Position numbers and translations under genes: made by a program. A stretch of DNA of 64,000 nt. Origin: Alterileibacterium massiliense (GTDB taxonomy: Bacteria; Bacillota; Clostridia; Peptostreptococcales; Anaerovoracaceae). The DNA lies in NCBI RefSeq assembly GCF_900104645.1, contig NZ_FNWE01000001.1, positions 1-64,000 on the forward strand, given 5' to 3'. Within the stretch, counting starts at the first letter, position 1. Every line of letters starts with the position of its first letter. Under the pieces are notes generated by a model. It saw only the letters and a list, made by a program, of their open reading frames with translations. It had not been told where the DNA came from and did not search any database. Shown piece by piece: positions 35,629 through 45,468 of the stretch.

Positions 35629-37032
35629 ATGGAAGAAAACAATTTAAATACAATTGCCGAGCAGGGCAAGGAATTTGATGATTCCGAAAATAAAATCTTC
35701 AATCTGATTGAAGAACATAAATACTTTGAATGCAGAGATGAACTCCTCAAAAGAGATGAAGTTGAAATGTCTGAAATCCTCGAGGATGTTATCAGAGATT
35801 TCGGAATGCAGATGGCGGTAATACTTTTTAGGACACTTCCTAAGGATTCAGCCGTCGAAGTTTTTTCAAGATTTAGCGTTGATAATCAGCTTGGAATAAT
35901 AGATGTCATTACAGATGCAGAGATAAAAAATATCGTAGAAGAGCTCGACTTTGACGATAAGATAGATATTCTAGAAGAGATGCCTTCTAATTTGGTTGAT
36001 AAAATTTTAGAAAAAACTCCGTCATCAGAAAGAAAGCTAATAAACACCTTCCTAATGTATAAGGAAGACAGTGCAGGCTCGCTGATGACACCTGATTATA
36101 TTAATCTCGGAAAAAATATGACAGTAAGGCAGGCACTTGACCATATCAAGGAGATTGGGCTTGAGTCTGAAACCATATATACCTGTTATGTGCTCGAAAA
36201 GGGGAGAAAGCTCGAGGGGATAGTTTCTCTTAGAACCCTTGTCATATCAGACTATGATATGAAGGTATCCGATCTAATGAGAGAAGATATTATCTATGTC
36301 CATGTTAATGATGATCAGGAAGAAGTTGCAGACATATTCAAAAGATATGGATTTCTTGCAGTTCCGGTAGTAGATAATGAGAGAAGGCTTGTTGGTATAA
36401 TTACTATCGACGATATTCTCGATGTAATGGAAGAAGAAACAACAGAGGATATTGAGAGAATGGGTGGTGTCATCGATACTCATAATAGGGAATATCTAGA
36501 CATTTCCATAATGGGTCATGTTAAGGCGAGGCTTCCTTGGCTCTTGCTTCTCATGTGTTCATACTTTATAACAGGAGGAATTATATCTTCTTTTGAGCAA
36601 ACGCTTTCAAAGGTAATCGCACTTGTAATCTATATGCCTATGCTGATGGGTACGGGAGGTAATTCCGGCTCTCAGTCGTCAACCCTGATAATTCGTGGAA
36701 TGGCGACTGGTGACATTGATACATCTGACTGGATAAAGGTTATTTGGAAAGAGCTGAGGATAGGTTTAATAATTGGAATATGCGTAAGCATAATAAATGT
36801 GATAAGAATAATTTTTATAGATCATAATAGCATTGGAGTTGCACTAACGGTATCATGTGCGATGACGCTTGTCGTAATAATTGCAAAATTAATAGGAGCT
36901 TCGCTTCCGATGCTTGCAAAGAAAATCGGTATAGATCCGGCACTTATGGCAGGTCCTATGATGTCATCAATAACTGATATGATTTCGCTTTTGACATATT
37001 TCCTTATGGCTATGATTTTCCTAGGGATTTAA
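35629..37032 (+). CDS. mgtE: Magnesium transporter MgtE
   Basis: MgtE is a Mg-gated magnesium channel. The protein (467 residues from this start) has the N-terminal superhelical domain (about 20-130), two CBS domains (about 135-260), a connecting helix and five membrane segments (about 290-465) with the pore signature PMLMGTGGNSGSQSS. I chose ATG 35629 because AAAGGAGG lies 8 nt before it; an ATG at 35572 has no ribosome site. No M-box riboswitch was recognised in the 130 bp before it. Confidence 0.95.
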   Translation: MEENNLNTIAEQGKEFDDSENKIFNLIEEHKYFECRDELLKRDEVEMSEILEDVIRDFGMQMAVILFRTLPKDSAVEVFSRFSVDNQLGIIDVITDAEIKNIVEELDFDDKIDILEEMPSNLVDKILEKTPSSERKLINTFLMYKEDSAGSLMTPDYINLGKNMTVRQALDHIKEIGLESETIYTCYVLEKGRKLEGIVSLRTLVISDYDMKVSDLMREDIIYVHVNDDQEEVADIFKRYGFLAVPVVDNERRLVGIITIDDILDVMEEETTEDIERMGGVIDTHNREYLDISIMGHVKARLPWLLLLMCSYFITGGIISSFEQTLSKVIALVIYMPMLMGTGGNSGSQSSTLIIRGMATGDIDTSDWIKVIWKELRIGLIIGICVSIINVIRIIFIDHNSIGVALTVSCAMTLVVIIAKLIGASLPMLAKKIGIDPALMAGPMMSSITDMISLLTYFLMAMIFLGI

Positions 37033-37057
37033 ATAAATAATGAGCAGGAGGTACAAG

Positions 37058-37891
37058 GTGGCAAATTTAAGTATTGAGAAATTAGAAGAACACGCTCGAA
37101 ATATTAGAATTAATTCGGTAAAGGCAATTCACGAGGCAGGTTCAGGGCACCCAGGAGGTTCACTTAGCTCGGCGGACATTCTTTCAGCACTTTATATGAC
37201 TGTTATGAATATAGATCCTGAGAATCCAAATATGCCTGAAAGGGATAGATTTGTTTTATCTAAAGGTCATGCAGCTCCTGCCCTTTATGCGGCACTTGGA
37301 GAGAGAGGATTTTTTCCAGTAGAGGAAATGATGAGCCTTAGAAAAATTGATAGCGATTTTCAAGGGCACCCAAGCATGCTATCCATTCCAGGAGTTGATA
37401 TGTCAACAGGTTCATTGGGACAGGGCTTCTCCGCAGCAGTGGGAATGGCTACAGCTTTAAAGATTGATGACAATCCTGCCCATGTATATGTAATGCTAGG
37501 AGATGGCGAACTTCAAGAAGGAATTGTATGGGAAGCTGCCATGTCCGCAGCTCATAGAAAGCTTGGAAATTTAGTAGCAATCGTAGACTGGAATGGTTTG
37601 CAAATTGATGGAAGAGTTGATGATGTAAAAAGGGTCACTCCTATAGATGAAAAATTTGCTACATTCGGATGGTATACGATCATGACAGATGGTCACGATA
37701 TGAGGGATATAGTAAAATCCCTTGTTACAGGAAGAAAAATCGTTGATCGTCCGGTTGTAATTATTGCAAAAACTGTAAAAGGCAAGGGAGTCAGCTTTAT
37801 GGAAAATGAAGCGGGCTGGCATGGAAAAGCACCTGATGATGAACAATTTAAAAAAGCAATGAAGGAGCTCGGAGGTGAAATTCATGAGTAA
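37058..37891 (+). CDS. Transketolase, N-terminal (TPP-binding) subunit
   Basis: This is the first half of a split transketolase, which moves two-carbon units between sugar phosphates in the pentose phosphate pathway and supplies erythrose 4-phosphate. The 277-residue protein has GSGHPGGSLSSADIL, GHAAPALYAAL, GSLGQGFSAAVGMA and the TPP motif GDGELQEG ... WNGLQIDG. The start is GTG 37058, with AGGAGG 6 nt before it; an ATG at 37040 lies upstream of that ribosome site. It overlaps the C-terminal subunit gene by 8 nt, ensuring equal synthesis. Confidence 0.94.
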   Translation: MANLSIEKLEEHARNIRINSVKAIHEAGSGHPGGSLSSADILSALYMTVMNIDPENPNMPERDRFVLSKGHAAPALYAALGERGFFPVEEMMSLRKIDSDFQGHPSMLSIPGVDMSTGSLGQGFSAAVGMATALKIDDNPAHVYVMLGDGELQEGIVWEAAMSAAHRKLGNLVAIVDWNGLQIDGRVDDVKRVTPIDEKFATFGWYTIMTDGHDMRDIVKSLVTGRKIVDRPVVIIAKTVKGKGVSFMENEAGWHGKAPDDEQFKKAMKELGGEIHE

Positions 37892-38831
37892 ATATAAAAA
37901 AGGCGAAAAGATAGCTACTAGGCAGGCGTATAGCGATTTCTTAGTAGATGAGGGACTTTTGAAAGAAGACCTCATAGTTATGGATGCCGACCTTTCGGGT
38001 TCAACCAAGACCAAGGCTTTTGCAAAGAAGTATCCAAAGAGATTTGTTCAGTCCGGAATATCAGAGCAGGATTTAATGGGAGAGGCCGCTGGAATTGCAG
38101 CAACTGGGCATACAGTATGTGCAAGTTCATTTGCGATGTTTGCCACAGGAAGAGCATATGAGATAATTAGAAATTCAATTGCAGCTAATGGTCTTGATGT
38201 AAAAATTTGTGCAACCCATGCAGGAATTACCGTCGGAGAGGACGGTGCGAGTCATCAGACATTTGAGGATATATCACTCATGAGAATTTTACCGGAAATG
38301 ACCGTAATAAATCCAGCAGACGCTGTAAGTGCAAGAAAATTGCTTGGGAAATCAATGGAATTTAATGGACCAGCATATATAAGGCTTGGAAGGTCAGGAG
38401 TTCCTGTCATTTATGATGAAAATGATGCGATTGAAATAGGCAAGGCAAATATAATAAAAAGCGGTAAAGATGTAACGATTTTGGCAACAGGAATAATGGT
38501 TGACAGTGCAATAAAGGCAGAAAAAATTCTGAGCGAAATGAATATTGATGCAGAGGTTATTGATATTCATACGATAAAGCCATTAGATGAAGACGCTGTA
38601 ATCGCTTCAGCAAAAAAGACAGGAAAAGTAGTTACGGCAGAGGAGCACAGCGTAATAGGCGGACTTGGCAGTGCTGTAGCTGAGGTTTTAGCTCAAAAAT
38701 TACCGACAAAGATGGCTTTCGTAGGTCAGCATGATACATTTGGAGAATCGGGCAAACCTGATGAACTAAGAAAAAAGTACAAGATGACAGCAGATGATAT
38801 AGTAGATGCTGTAAAAGATATTCTGAAATAA
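37884..38831 (+). CDS. Transketolase, C-terminal subunit
   Basis: This is the second half of the split transketolase: the pyrimidine-binding domain (about 10-175; ISEQDLMGEAAGIAATGH with the catalytic Glu, then THAGITVGEDGASHQTFED) and the transketolase C-domain (about 185-310). The start is ATG 37884, 8 nt after GGAGG; a GTG at 37875 lies at that ribosome site. The 315-residue length is typical of split clostridial and archaeal forms. Confidence 0.94.
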   Translation: MSKYKKGEKIATRQAYSDFLVDEGLLKEDLIVMDADLSGSTKTKAFAKKYPKRFVQSGISEQDLMGEAAGIAATGHTVCASSFAMFATGRAYEIIRNSIAANGLDVKICATHAGITVGEDGASHQTFEDISLMRILPEMTVINPADAVSARKLLGKSMEFNGPAYIRLGRSGVPVIYDENDAIEIGKANIIKSGKDVTILATGIMVDSAIKAEKILSEMNIDAEVIDIHTIKPLDEDAVIASAKKTGKVVTAEEHSVIGGLGSAVAEVLAQKLPTKMAFVGQHDTFGESGKPDELRKKYKMTADDIVDAVKDILK

Positions 38832-38846
38832 ATAAGAGGAGCACTC

Positions 38847-40733
38847 ATGATGAGCAATGTAAATCCCGATGCTGAAAAAATGCAAGGGACCAATAAAAGA
38901 AAAAAGTATATTAGAATCGCTTGTTTTGCAATAGCCGATGTAATTACAGTCATCATAAGTATATTCATGCCTATGGTATGGAGGTTCGGTTTATTTAACA
39001 TAGATTATCAATATGTTGAACTAGCAAAGACATGGCTGGTTGTCGATATATTGATAGCATTATCTGTAATAGCAGTTAACAAGCTATATAACAGGGTCTG
39101 GGCATTTGCAAGCATTGAAGAAATGATAGACTGCTTTAAAGCGAGCATCATCATAGAGGCAATATATATTATTTATAAGACCATCTTTGGAATTAGAATG
39201 TTCAGGTCATTTTATCCATTTAACTGGATGATCCTTTTAATTCTATTATGTGCTTCTAGAGCAGCTATTAGATTCGTGAGAAGGCTTAGGAATAGATTTC
39301 TCAAAAATGACAATAGGCGTAGGCTCATGATAATAGGTGGGGGTGCTGCGGCATCAATTCTCATTAAAGAGATGAGAGAAAGCTATGGCAACTCAAAGGC
39401 TGTCTGCATAATAGATGACAACAGAGCAAAAAAAGGTAAGCTAATTCACAATGTCCCTATAGTGGGCATGAGAGATACGATTCCTGCAAATGTGCTTAAA
39501 TATGCAATAGATGAAATTATTATTGCGATCCCGTCTGCAAAACCGTCCGAAATTAGAGATATTATTCAGATATGTCAGGAAACAAAGGCAAAGGTTAAGA
39601 TTATGCCTGCAATTGCTGACACCCTAACTTCTTCAATATATAGAACGATAAGAGATATTAGTTACGAGGATTTACTTGGTAGAGAGCCGGTTCTTATTGC
39701 AAATAGAGAGCTAAAAGATTTTGTTAAAGACAAGACGGTTCTTGTAACAGGCGGAGGAGGAAGTATTGGCTCTGAGTTATCAAGACAGATTGCCGCTAAT
39801 AAGCCAAAAAAACTTCTGATTCTCGATATTTATGAAAACACTACATATGAACTTGAAAGAGAGCTTGATAAATACTATCCGGAAGTTGACAAGGTGGTAT
39901 TAATCGCTTCTGTAAGGGATTATGACAGACTTGAGAGCATCTTTTCTGAATATAAACCTGACATAATCTACCATGCGGCAGCACATAAACATGTTCCTCT
40001 TATGGAATATTCTCCTAATGAGGCAATTAAAAACAATTGCAAGGGCACTCTGAACATAGTTAAACTTGCGGACATTTATGGCGTAAAAAGAATGGTTCTA
40101 ATATCGACAGACAAGGCTGTTAGACCAACAAATGTCATGGGTGCATCAAAGAGAATATGCGAGATGATTGTTCAATCATATAATAAAAAATCTGATACTG
40201 AATATGTGGCTGTTAGATTTGGAAATGTACTTGGGAGCAACGGATCGGTTATTCCATTTTTCTTAAAGCAGATTGAAATGGGAGGACCGGTCACCTTAAC
40301 GCATAGAGAGATAACAAGGTTTTTTATGACAATTCCAGAGGCAGTCTCTCTTGTCCTTGAAGCCGGCTTGATGGCTAAGGGCGGTGAAATATTTATACTC
40401 GACATGGGAGAACCTGTTAAGATATACGATTTAGCTTGCAATTTGATTAAAATGAAAGGATACGAACCTGGTAAGGATATTCAGATTGACATAGTTGGAC
40501 TTAGACCGGGAGAAAAATTATATGAGGAGCTCCTCATGGACGAAGAGGGGCTTAAGGAAACAGAAAACAAGTTAATCCACATAGGAAAGCCGATTGAATT
40601 AAATGAGGAGGAGTTCTTCAGAAAGCTTGATAGATTAATTGAACTCGCCAAAGAAGATGATAGAGATATTAGAAAAGAGATAAAATTAATTTGTCCTACT
40701 TATAAAATTCAAAATGAGCAAGTTAAGGCATAG
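38847..40733 (+). CDS. Membrane-bound UDP-N-acetylhexosamine 4,6-dehydratase (CapD/WbpM/PglF family)
   Basis: This 628-residue protein has four N-terminal membrane segments (about 22-130), a CoA-binding-like Rossmann domain (about 145-270) and an extended SDR domain with TGGGGSIGSELSRQ (about 297) and STDKAVRPTNVMGASKR (about 415-431). Family members convert UDP-GlcNAc to a 4-keto-6-deoxy sugar. It opens the polysaccharide locus. With the next gene, an aminotransferase, it could make UDP-2-acetamido-4-amino-2,4,6-trideoxyhexose, the sugar that starts pneumococcal teichoic acid. The exact stereochemistry is not visible. Confidence 0.9.
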   Translation: MMSNVNPDAEKMQGTNKRKKYIRIACFAIADVITVIISIFMPMVWRFGLFNIDYQYVELAKTWLVVDILIALSVIAVNKLYNRVWAFASIEEMIDCFKASIIIEAIYIIYKTIFGIRMFRSFYPFNWMILLILLCASRAAIRFVRRLRNRFLKNDNRRRLMIIGGGAAASILIKEMRESYGNSKAVCIIDDNRAKKGKLIHNVPIVGMRDTIPANVLKYAIDEIIIAIPSAKPSEIRDIIQICQETKAKVKIMPAIADTLTSSIYRTIRDISYEDLLGREPVLIANRELKDFVKDKTVLVTGGGGSIGSELSRQIAANKPKKLLILDIYENTTYELERELDKYYPEVDKVVLIASVRDYDRLESIFSEYKPDIIYHAAAHKHVPLMEYSPNEAIKNNCKGTLNIVKLADIYGVKRMVLISTDKAVRPTNVMGASKRICEMIVQSYNKKSDTEYVAVRFGNVLGSNGSVIPFFLKQIEMGGPVTLTHREITRFFMTIPEAVSLVLEAGLMAKGGEIFILDMGEPVKIYDLACNLIKMKGYEPGKDIQIDIVGLRPGEKLYEELLMDEEGLKETENKLIHIGKPIELNEEEFFRKLDRLIELAKEDDRDIRKEIKLICPTYKIQNEQVKA

Positions 40734-40763
40734 TTTATAAAAACTACACAAATTTTTAGTATT

Positions 40764-40792
40764 TTGATGTTAAAATTGGTGGGTTGTAAATT
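40764..40792 (+). promoter_or_regulatory. Candidate internal promoter of the polysaccharide locus
   Basis: TTGATG (40764-40769), a 17-bp spacer and TAAATT (40787-40792) lie in the 172-bp gap between the dehydratase and the aminotransferase. The leader would be about 110 nt. The region is very AT-rich, so the match is only suggestive. Confidence 0.3.
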
Positions 40793-40905
40793 AGCATTTA
40801 CAAATATAAAAATAATTATAATAATTTTTCATATAAGCAAATTTAATATCAATACATAAATATCAATACACATAATTCAAATATAAATTAGCAGAGGGTT
40901 TTAAG

Positions 40906-42120
40906 ATGAAGATACCTTTTTCTCCGCCGGATATTGGGGAGCTTGAAATTGAAAAAGTAACCGATGTGCTTAAATCAGGCTGGATAACAACAGGTCCGGT
41001 AGTAAAGGAATTTGAAGATGAAATATCTAAATATATTGGAACGGGTAAGGCAGTAGCACTTTCTTCCGCAACTGCTTCACTTGAGGGAGCACTAAGGATT
41101 CTAGGTATAGGTGAGGGAGATGAGGTAATAGTTCCGGCTTATACATATACTGCTACCGCAAGTCCAGTAGTCCATGTTGGAGCAAAACTTAGAATCTGTG
41201 ATGTGGCAGAAGATAGCTTCGAGATGGATTTGAGCCAGCTAGGCACAATGATTAATGAAAGAACCAAGGCGATCATTGCCGTTGATCTCGGTGGCATTAT
41301 CGCTGATTATGACAGCTTATATGAGATCGCAATAAAGAATAGGGATTCTTTCACCCCGTCAGACAACCCTATCCAAAGAGCTTTAGGCAGAATAGCAATA
41401 ATAGCTGATTCGGCACATTCATTCGGAGCTTCTTTAGGCAATAAAAAGGCAGGGAATATTGCAGATTTTTCGTCATTTTCTTTTCATGCGGTAAAAAATC
41501 TAACAACTGCAGAGGGAGGAGCTTTGACATGGAGGAGCATTGATGGAATAAATGATGAAGATATTTATAGAGAACTTCAATTGTACTCCCTACATGGTCA
41601 GTCAAAGGATGCCCTTGCAAAGAACAAGGCTGGTGCTTGGGAATATGACATATTATATCCCGCATATAAGTGCAATATGACCAATATTCAGGCGGCGATA
41701 GGGCTTGCACAGCTTGAAAGATATGAGGTAATGCTTCAAAGAAGAAAAGAGCTTAACGAGCGTTATGATGAGGCATTTTCAAAACATGGGTTAAAATTAA
41801 TGAAGCATTACGAAGAACCTATGAAGTCCACAGGACATCTATACCTAGTTAGAATACCAAAAGCAAGCGAGGAAGATAGAAATCAGATAATAATCGATAT
41901 GGCAGAAAGAGGCATTGCTTGCAATGTTCACTATAAACCGCTACCAATGATGAGTGCATATAAGAATATGGGATTTGATATTAAAGATTATCCAAATTCA
42001 TATAATCAATATAAAAATTTAATTTCGATACCAATATTTTCAAAGATGACAGATGAGGAAAATAGATATGTTATAGACACATTTATTTCCTGTCTTAAAA
42101 ATAGGAGCTTAATCTCTTGA
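40906..42120 (+). CDS. DegT/DnrJ/EryC1-family sugar aminotransferase
   Basis: This is a 404-residue PLP enzyme of the sugar aminotransferase family. It has SATASLEGALRILGI, VPAYTYTATASPVVHVGA, ADSAHSFGA and the PLP lysine K197 in SFHAVKNLTTAEGG. It follows the 4,6-dehydratase and precedes the phosphoglycosyl transferase, so the likely substrate is the 4-keto sugar made by the dehydratase, as with PglE or the pneumococcal AATGal aminotransferase. The stop overlaps the TTG start of the next gene. Confidence 0.88.
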   Translation: MKIPFSPPDIGELEIEKVTDVLKSGWITTGPVVKEFEDEISKYIGTGKAVALSSATASLEGALRILGIGEGDEVIVPAYTYTATASPVVHVGAKLRICDVAEDSFEMDLSQLGTMINERTKAIIAVDLGGIIADYDSLYEIAIKNRDSFTPSDNPIQRALGRIAIIADSAHSFGASLGNKKAGNIADFSSFSFHAVKNLTTAEGGALTWRSIDGINDEDIYRELQLYSLHGQSKDALAKNKAGAWEYDILYPAYKCNMTNIQAAIGLAQLERYEVMLQRRKELNERYDEAFSKHGLKLMKHYEEPMKSTGHLYLVRIPKASEEDRNQIIIDMAERGIACNVHYKPLPMMSAYKNMGFDIKDYPNSYNQYKNLISIPIFSKMTDEENRYVIDTFISCLKNRSLIS

Positions 42121-42803
42121 TTATTAAGAATTGGGAAAAACTTCCAGAAAATCTAAGAAAAGACGAAGTTCATATATATTATGAGGGGCTTAGAAAAAAA
42201 TCGTTTTCTTTGATGCTTAAGAGGCTCTTCGATGTTATTATGTCGCTAATATTAATACTTATTCTATCGCCAGTCTTGATAATTATATCCATAATAATCA
42301 AGAAAGAAGATGGCGGGAGCGTATTTTATAGACAGGTCAGAATAACGCAATATGGCAAGGAATTTAAGATTTTTAAATTTCGTACAATGGTAGAGGGGGC
42401 TGACAAGATAGGCTCACTTGTAACGAGAAATGAAGACAGTAGGATAACAAGGGTAGGAAAAACTCTGAGGAAATATCGCCTTGATGAATTACCACAGCTT
42501 TTCAACATTTTGATAGGAGAGATGACCTTTGTCGGAACAAGACCTGAGGTGCCTAAATATGTTGAAAAATATACAGATGAGATGATGGCAACCTTGCTAC
42601 TTCCAGCTGGCGTAACATCAGAAGCGAGCATTATGTTTAAAGATGAGGATAAATTCATATCAAAGGAAAATGATGCAGACAAAGTCTATGTTGAAGAGAT
42701 TTTGCCGAAGAAGATGGAATATAACCTTAACCAGCTAAAGAATTTTTCAATTGCCTATGAAATCCTTCTTCTATTAAAGACAGTAAGAGCGGTTAGCAGG
42801 TAG
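42117..42803 (+). CDS. Phosphoglycosyl transferase (PglC/undecaprenyl-phosphate sugar-1-phosphate transferase)
   Basis: This monotopic enzyme moves a sugar-1-phosphate from UDP-sugar to undecaprenyl phosphate, the first committed step of chain assembly. The 228-residue protein has a reentrant membrane helix (about 38-60), GGSVFYRQVRITQYGKEFKIFKFRTM and the catalytic RLDELPQLFNILIGEMTFVGTRPEVP. The start TTG 42117 overlaps the preceding stop (TTGA). An N-terminal tail of about 30 residues is longer than in PglC. Confidence 0.9.
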   Translation: MIIKNWEKLPENLRKDEVHIYYEGLRKKSFSLMLKRLFDVIMSLILILILSPVLIIISIIIKKEDGGSVFYRQVRITQYGKEFKIFKFRTMVEGADKIGSLVTRNEDSRITRVGKTLRKYRLDELPQLFNILIGEMTFVGTRPEVPKYVEKYTDEMMATLLLPAGVTSEASIMFKDEDKFISKENDADKVYVEEILPKKMEYNLNQLKNFSIAYEILLLLKTVRAVSR

Positions 42804-42818
42804 AAAGGCAGGGAAAAA

Positions 42819-44072
42819 ATGAATATCCTTTATATAAATCATTATGCCGGTTCGCCAAAGATGGGAATGGAATTCAGGCCTTATTATTTAGCAAAAGAGT
42901 GGATAAATAAGGGTCACGATGTGACTATAATTGCAGGTTCATATTCACATCTTAGAAAAGAAAATCCAATAGTAGATAAAGATTTTACAGAAGAAATTAT
43001 AGATGGTATAAGATATGTGTGGATAAAGACAAGGTCATATTCGTCTAATGGCTCAGCAAGGGCAATGAGCATGGTGGATTTTTGTAAGAAAATATATAAA
43101 AATGCAAAGAATATTTCGAGAAAATATAAGCCGAGCGTTGTAATTTCGTCGTCAACATATACATTTGACACCTATCCGTCGCAGAGGATAGCTAAGATTT
43201 CAAAATGCAAATATATTCACGAAGCACATGACCTATGGCCGCTCACACTTGTTGAAGTTGGAGGAATGAGCAAATTTCATCCATTTGTAATTGCGATGGG
43301 AAAGGCTGAAAAATCCGCATATAAAAATTCAGATGCAGTGATTTCTCTATTCCCTAAGGCATATGAACATATGCTTAAGCATGGATTGCAAAACATGGAT
43401 AAATATAGCTGCATTCCAAATGGAATTTCCTTAAGCGAATGGACCGAGGCAGAGAATATTGATGAAGAATATAAGAATTTAGATGAAGAGCATAGGAATT
43501 TACTAGAAAGACTCAAAAGAGATGGAAAATTCATCGTCTGTTATCTTGGAGGTCATGCAATTTCAAACGCTCTCATATATTTGATTAAAGCTGCAAAGAT
43601 TTCAAGACATAATGAAGATATTAGCTATGTTCTTGTTGGTGATGGGATGGAAAAGGATAGGCTTAGACAAATCGCAAAAGCAGAAGGGCTTGGTAATATA
43701 TTCTTTCTTCCGCCAATACAGAAGACTAAGGTCCCTGCACTTTTAAGCATGGCAGATGCCTTATATGTAGGAGCAGAAAAATCAAGCCTTTATAGGTTCG
43801 GCGTATCAATGAACAAGGTGTATGATTACATGATGTCAGCGAAGCCTATCATTTACGCTGTTTTGGCTGCAAATAATGATATAGAGGAAGCAAAGTGCGG
43901 AATTGTGATTGAGCCAGAAAATCCCGATGAGATCTTCAATGCCATATTGGAATTAAAGGCTTTGAGTAAAAAAGAAAGAAATGAGATGGGAGAGAGGGGA
44001 AAAGAATACGTCCTTTCTCACTATGATTATAGGATATTAGCAGAGAAATTTTTGCTTGTAATGGAGCAATAA
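42819..44072 (+). CDS. Glycosyltransferase family 4 protein
   Basis: This 417-residue GT-B transferase has an N-terminal acceptor domain (NHYAGSPKMGMEFRPYYLAKEW, as in WbuB-like enzymes) and a C-terminal donor domain (VCYLGGHAISNALIYLIKAAK ... VLVGDGMEKDRLRQIAKA ... MNKVYDYMMSAKPI). It probably adds the second sugar of the repeat unit. GAAAGGCAGGG precedes the ATG. Donor and linkage cannot be read from the sequence. Confidence 0.85.
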   Translation: MNILYINHYAGSPKMGMEFRPYYLAKEWINKGHDVTIIAGSYSHLRKENPIVDKDFTEEIIDGIRYVWIKTRSYSSNGSARAMSMVDFCKKIYKNAKNISRKYKPSVVISSSTYTFDTYPSQRIAKISKCKYIHEAHDLWPLTLVEVGGMSKFHPFVIAMGKAEKSAYKNSDAVISLFPKAYEHMLKHGLQNMDKYSCIPNGISLSEWTEAENIDEEYKNLDEEHRNLLERLKRDGKFIVCYLGGHAISNALIYLIKAAKISRHNEDISYVLVGDGMEKDRLRQIAKAEGLGNIFFLPPIQKTKVPALLSMADALYVGAEKSSLYRFGVSMNKVYDYMMSAKPIIYAVLAANNDIEEAKCGIVIEPENPDEIFNAILELKALSKKERNEMGERGKEYVLSHYDYRILAEKFLLVMEQ

Positions 44073-44129
44073 AATAAAAAATATAGGGATAATATAATTA
44101 TTTTATTTAGAAATAAGTGAGAGGTGAAA

Positions 44130-45458
44130 ATGGAATTTAACAATATTTATTCAAGACTTGTTAAAGGCAGTGAAAAACTTGCTCTAGTTGGGCTTGGTTA
44201 TGTAGGAATGCCAATTGCCGTTGAGTTTGCAAAACACATAAGTGTAATAGGTTTTGACATCAATGAAAAAAGAATTGAAGAATATAAGTCGGGCATTGAT
44301 TCAACAAATGAAGTTGGAGAAGCTATAAAGGATACGAATGTAGATTTTACCTCAGATGCAAAAAGACTTTCTGAAGCTAAATTTATAATTGTTGCTGTTC
44401 CTACACCAGTCAAGGAGGACAATAGCCCTGATCTAAGGCCGGTAAAAGGGGCGTCAAAGACAATTGGACAGAATTTGACAAAGGGTTCAATCGTAGTATT
44501 TGAGTCAACTGTATATCCCGGAGTTACAGAGGATATATGCGTTCCTATAATAGAGGAAGAGTCCGGTCTAAAATGCGGAACGGATTGGAAGATAGGATAT
44601 TCTCCTGAGAGAATAAACCCAGGAGATAGAGTTCATACTCTCACCAACATCAAAAAGGTTGTATCAGGAATGGACGAAGAGTCCGCTAGAGAAATCAAAA
44701 AAGTGTATGACATAGTAATAAAGGCTGGAACATTCCCAGTATCAACTCTTAGGACGGCTGAAGCTGTAAAGGTTGTTGAGAATAGTCAAAGGGACATTAA
44801 TATAGCATTTATGAACGAGGTAGCTATGATATGTGACAGAATGGGCATTGACACAAATGAGGTATTAGCAGGAATGAATACCAAGTGGAATGCTCTAGGC
44901 TTTAAGCCGGGGCTTGTAGGTGGTCATTGCATAGGGGTTGACCCATATTACCTGACAAATGCAGCGGAAAAGCTAGGCTACCACAGCCAAATTATTCTCA
45001 ATGGAAGAAAAGTTAATGACAGCATGGGAGCTTACGTTGCTGACGCTGCTATCAAGCAGATGATTGAGGCGGGCATGGCACCGAAGAAGGCGACAGTCGT
45101 TCTTCTTGGAATCACATTTAAGGAGAACTGCCCTGATACGAGAAATAGCAAGGTCGTAGATATAATAAATCGCCTTAAGGAATTTGAAATAGAGCCGATT
45201 GTAAGCGATGACTGGGCTGATAGAGAGATTGCGAAGAAGGAGTATGGAGTAAACCTTGTAGATTACGATAGCTTGCCAAAGGCTGACTGCGTTATAGTTG
45301 CAGTAGGACATAATGAATATAGATCATTACCGATGATGAAGATAAAGGAATTGTTCAAAGATGACCTGGATGACTCAGAAAAAGTTCTAATCGATGTAAA
45401 GAGCCTTTATAGAATTGATGAGCTTGAAGCATCAGGAATGAAATTTTGGAGATTATAG
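44130..45458 (+). CDS. UDP-N-acetylhexosamine 6-dehydrogenase (TviB/WbpO/WbpA-like)
   Basis: It oxidises C6 of UDP-GlcNAc or UDP-GalNAc to the uronic acid with two NAD. The 442-residue protein has GLGYVGMPIAVEFAK (NAD), ESTVYPGVTED, GYSPERINPGD, VKVVENSQRDINIAFMNE, the catalytic Cys in GLVGGHCIGVDPYYLT and the C-terminal UDP-binding domain (GITFKENCPDTRNSK). GFKPGLVGGHCIGVDPYY is typical of the TviB/WbpO group. ATG 44130 has GAGAGG 5 nt upstream; a GTG at 44124 is less likely. It would supply the first step of the diacetamido-uronic acid pathway. Confidence 0.92.
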   Translation: MEFNNIYSRLVKGSEKLALVGLGYVGMPIAVEFAKHISVIGFDINEKRIEEYKSGIDSTNEVGEAIKDTNVDFTSDAKRLSEAKFIIVAVPTPVKEDNSPDLRPVKGASKTIGQNLTKGSIVVFESTVYPGVTEDICVPIIEEESGLKCGTDWKIGYSPERINPGDRVHTLTNIKKVVSGMDEESAREIKKVYDIVIKAGTFPVSTLRTAEAVKVVENSQRDINIAFMNEVAMICDRMGIDTNEVLAGMNTKWNALGFKPGLVGGHCIGVDPYYLTNAAEKLGYHSQIILNGRKVNDSMGAYVADAAIKQMIEAGMAPKKATVVLLGITFKENCPDTRNSKVVDIINRLKEFEIEPIVSDDWADREIAKKEYGVNLVDYDSLPKADCVIVAVGHNEYRSLPMMKIKELFKDDLDDSEKVLIDVKSLYRIDELEASGMKFWRL

Positions 45459-45468
45459 AGAGGTATAG

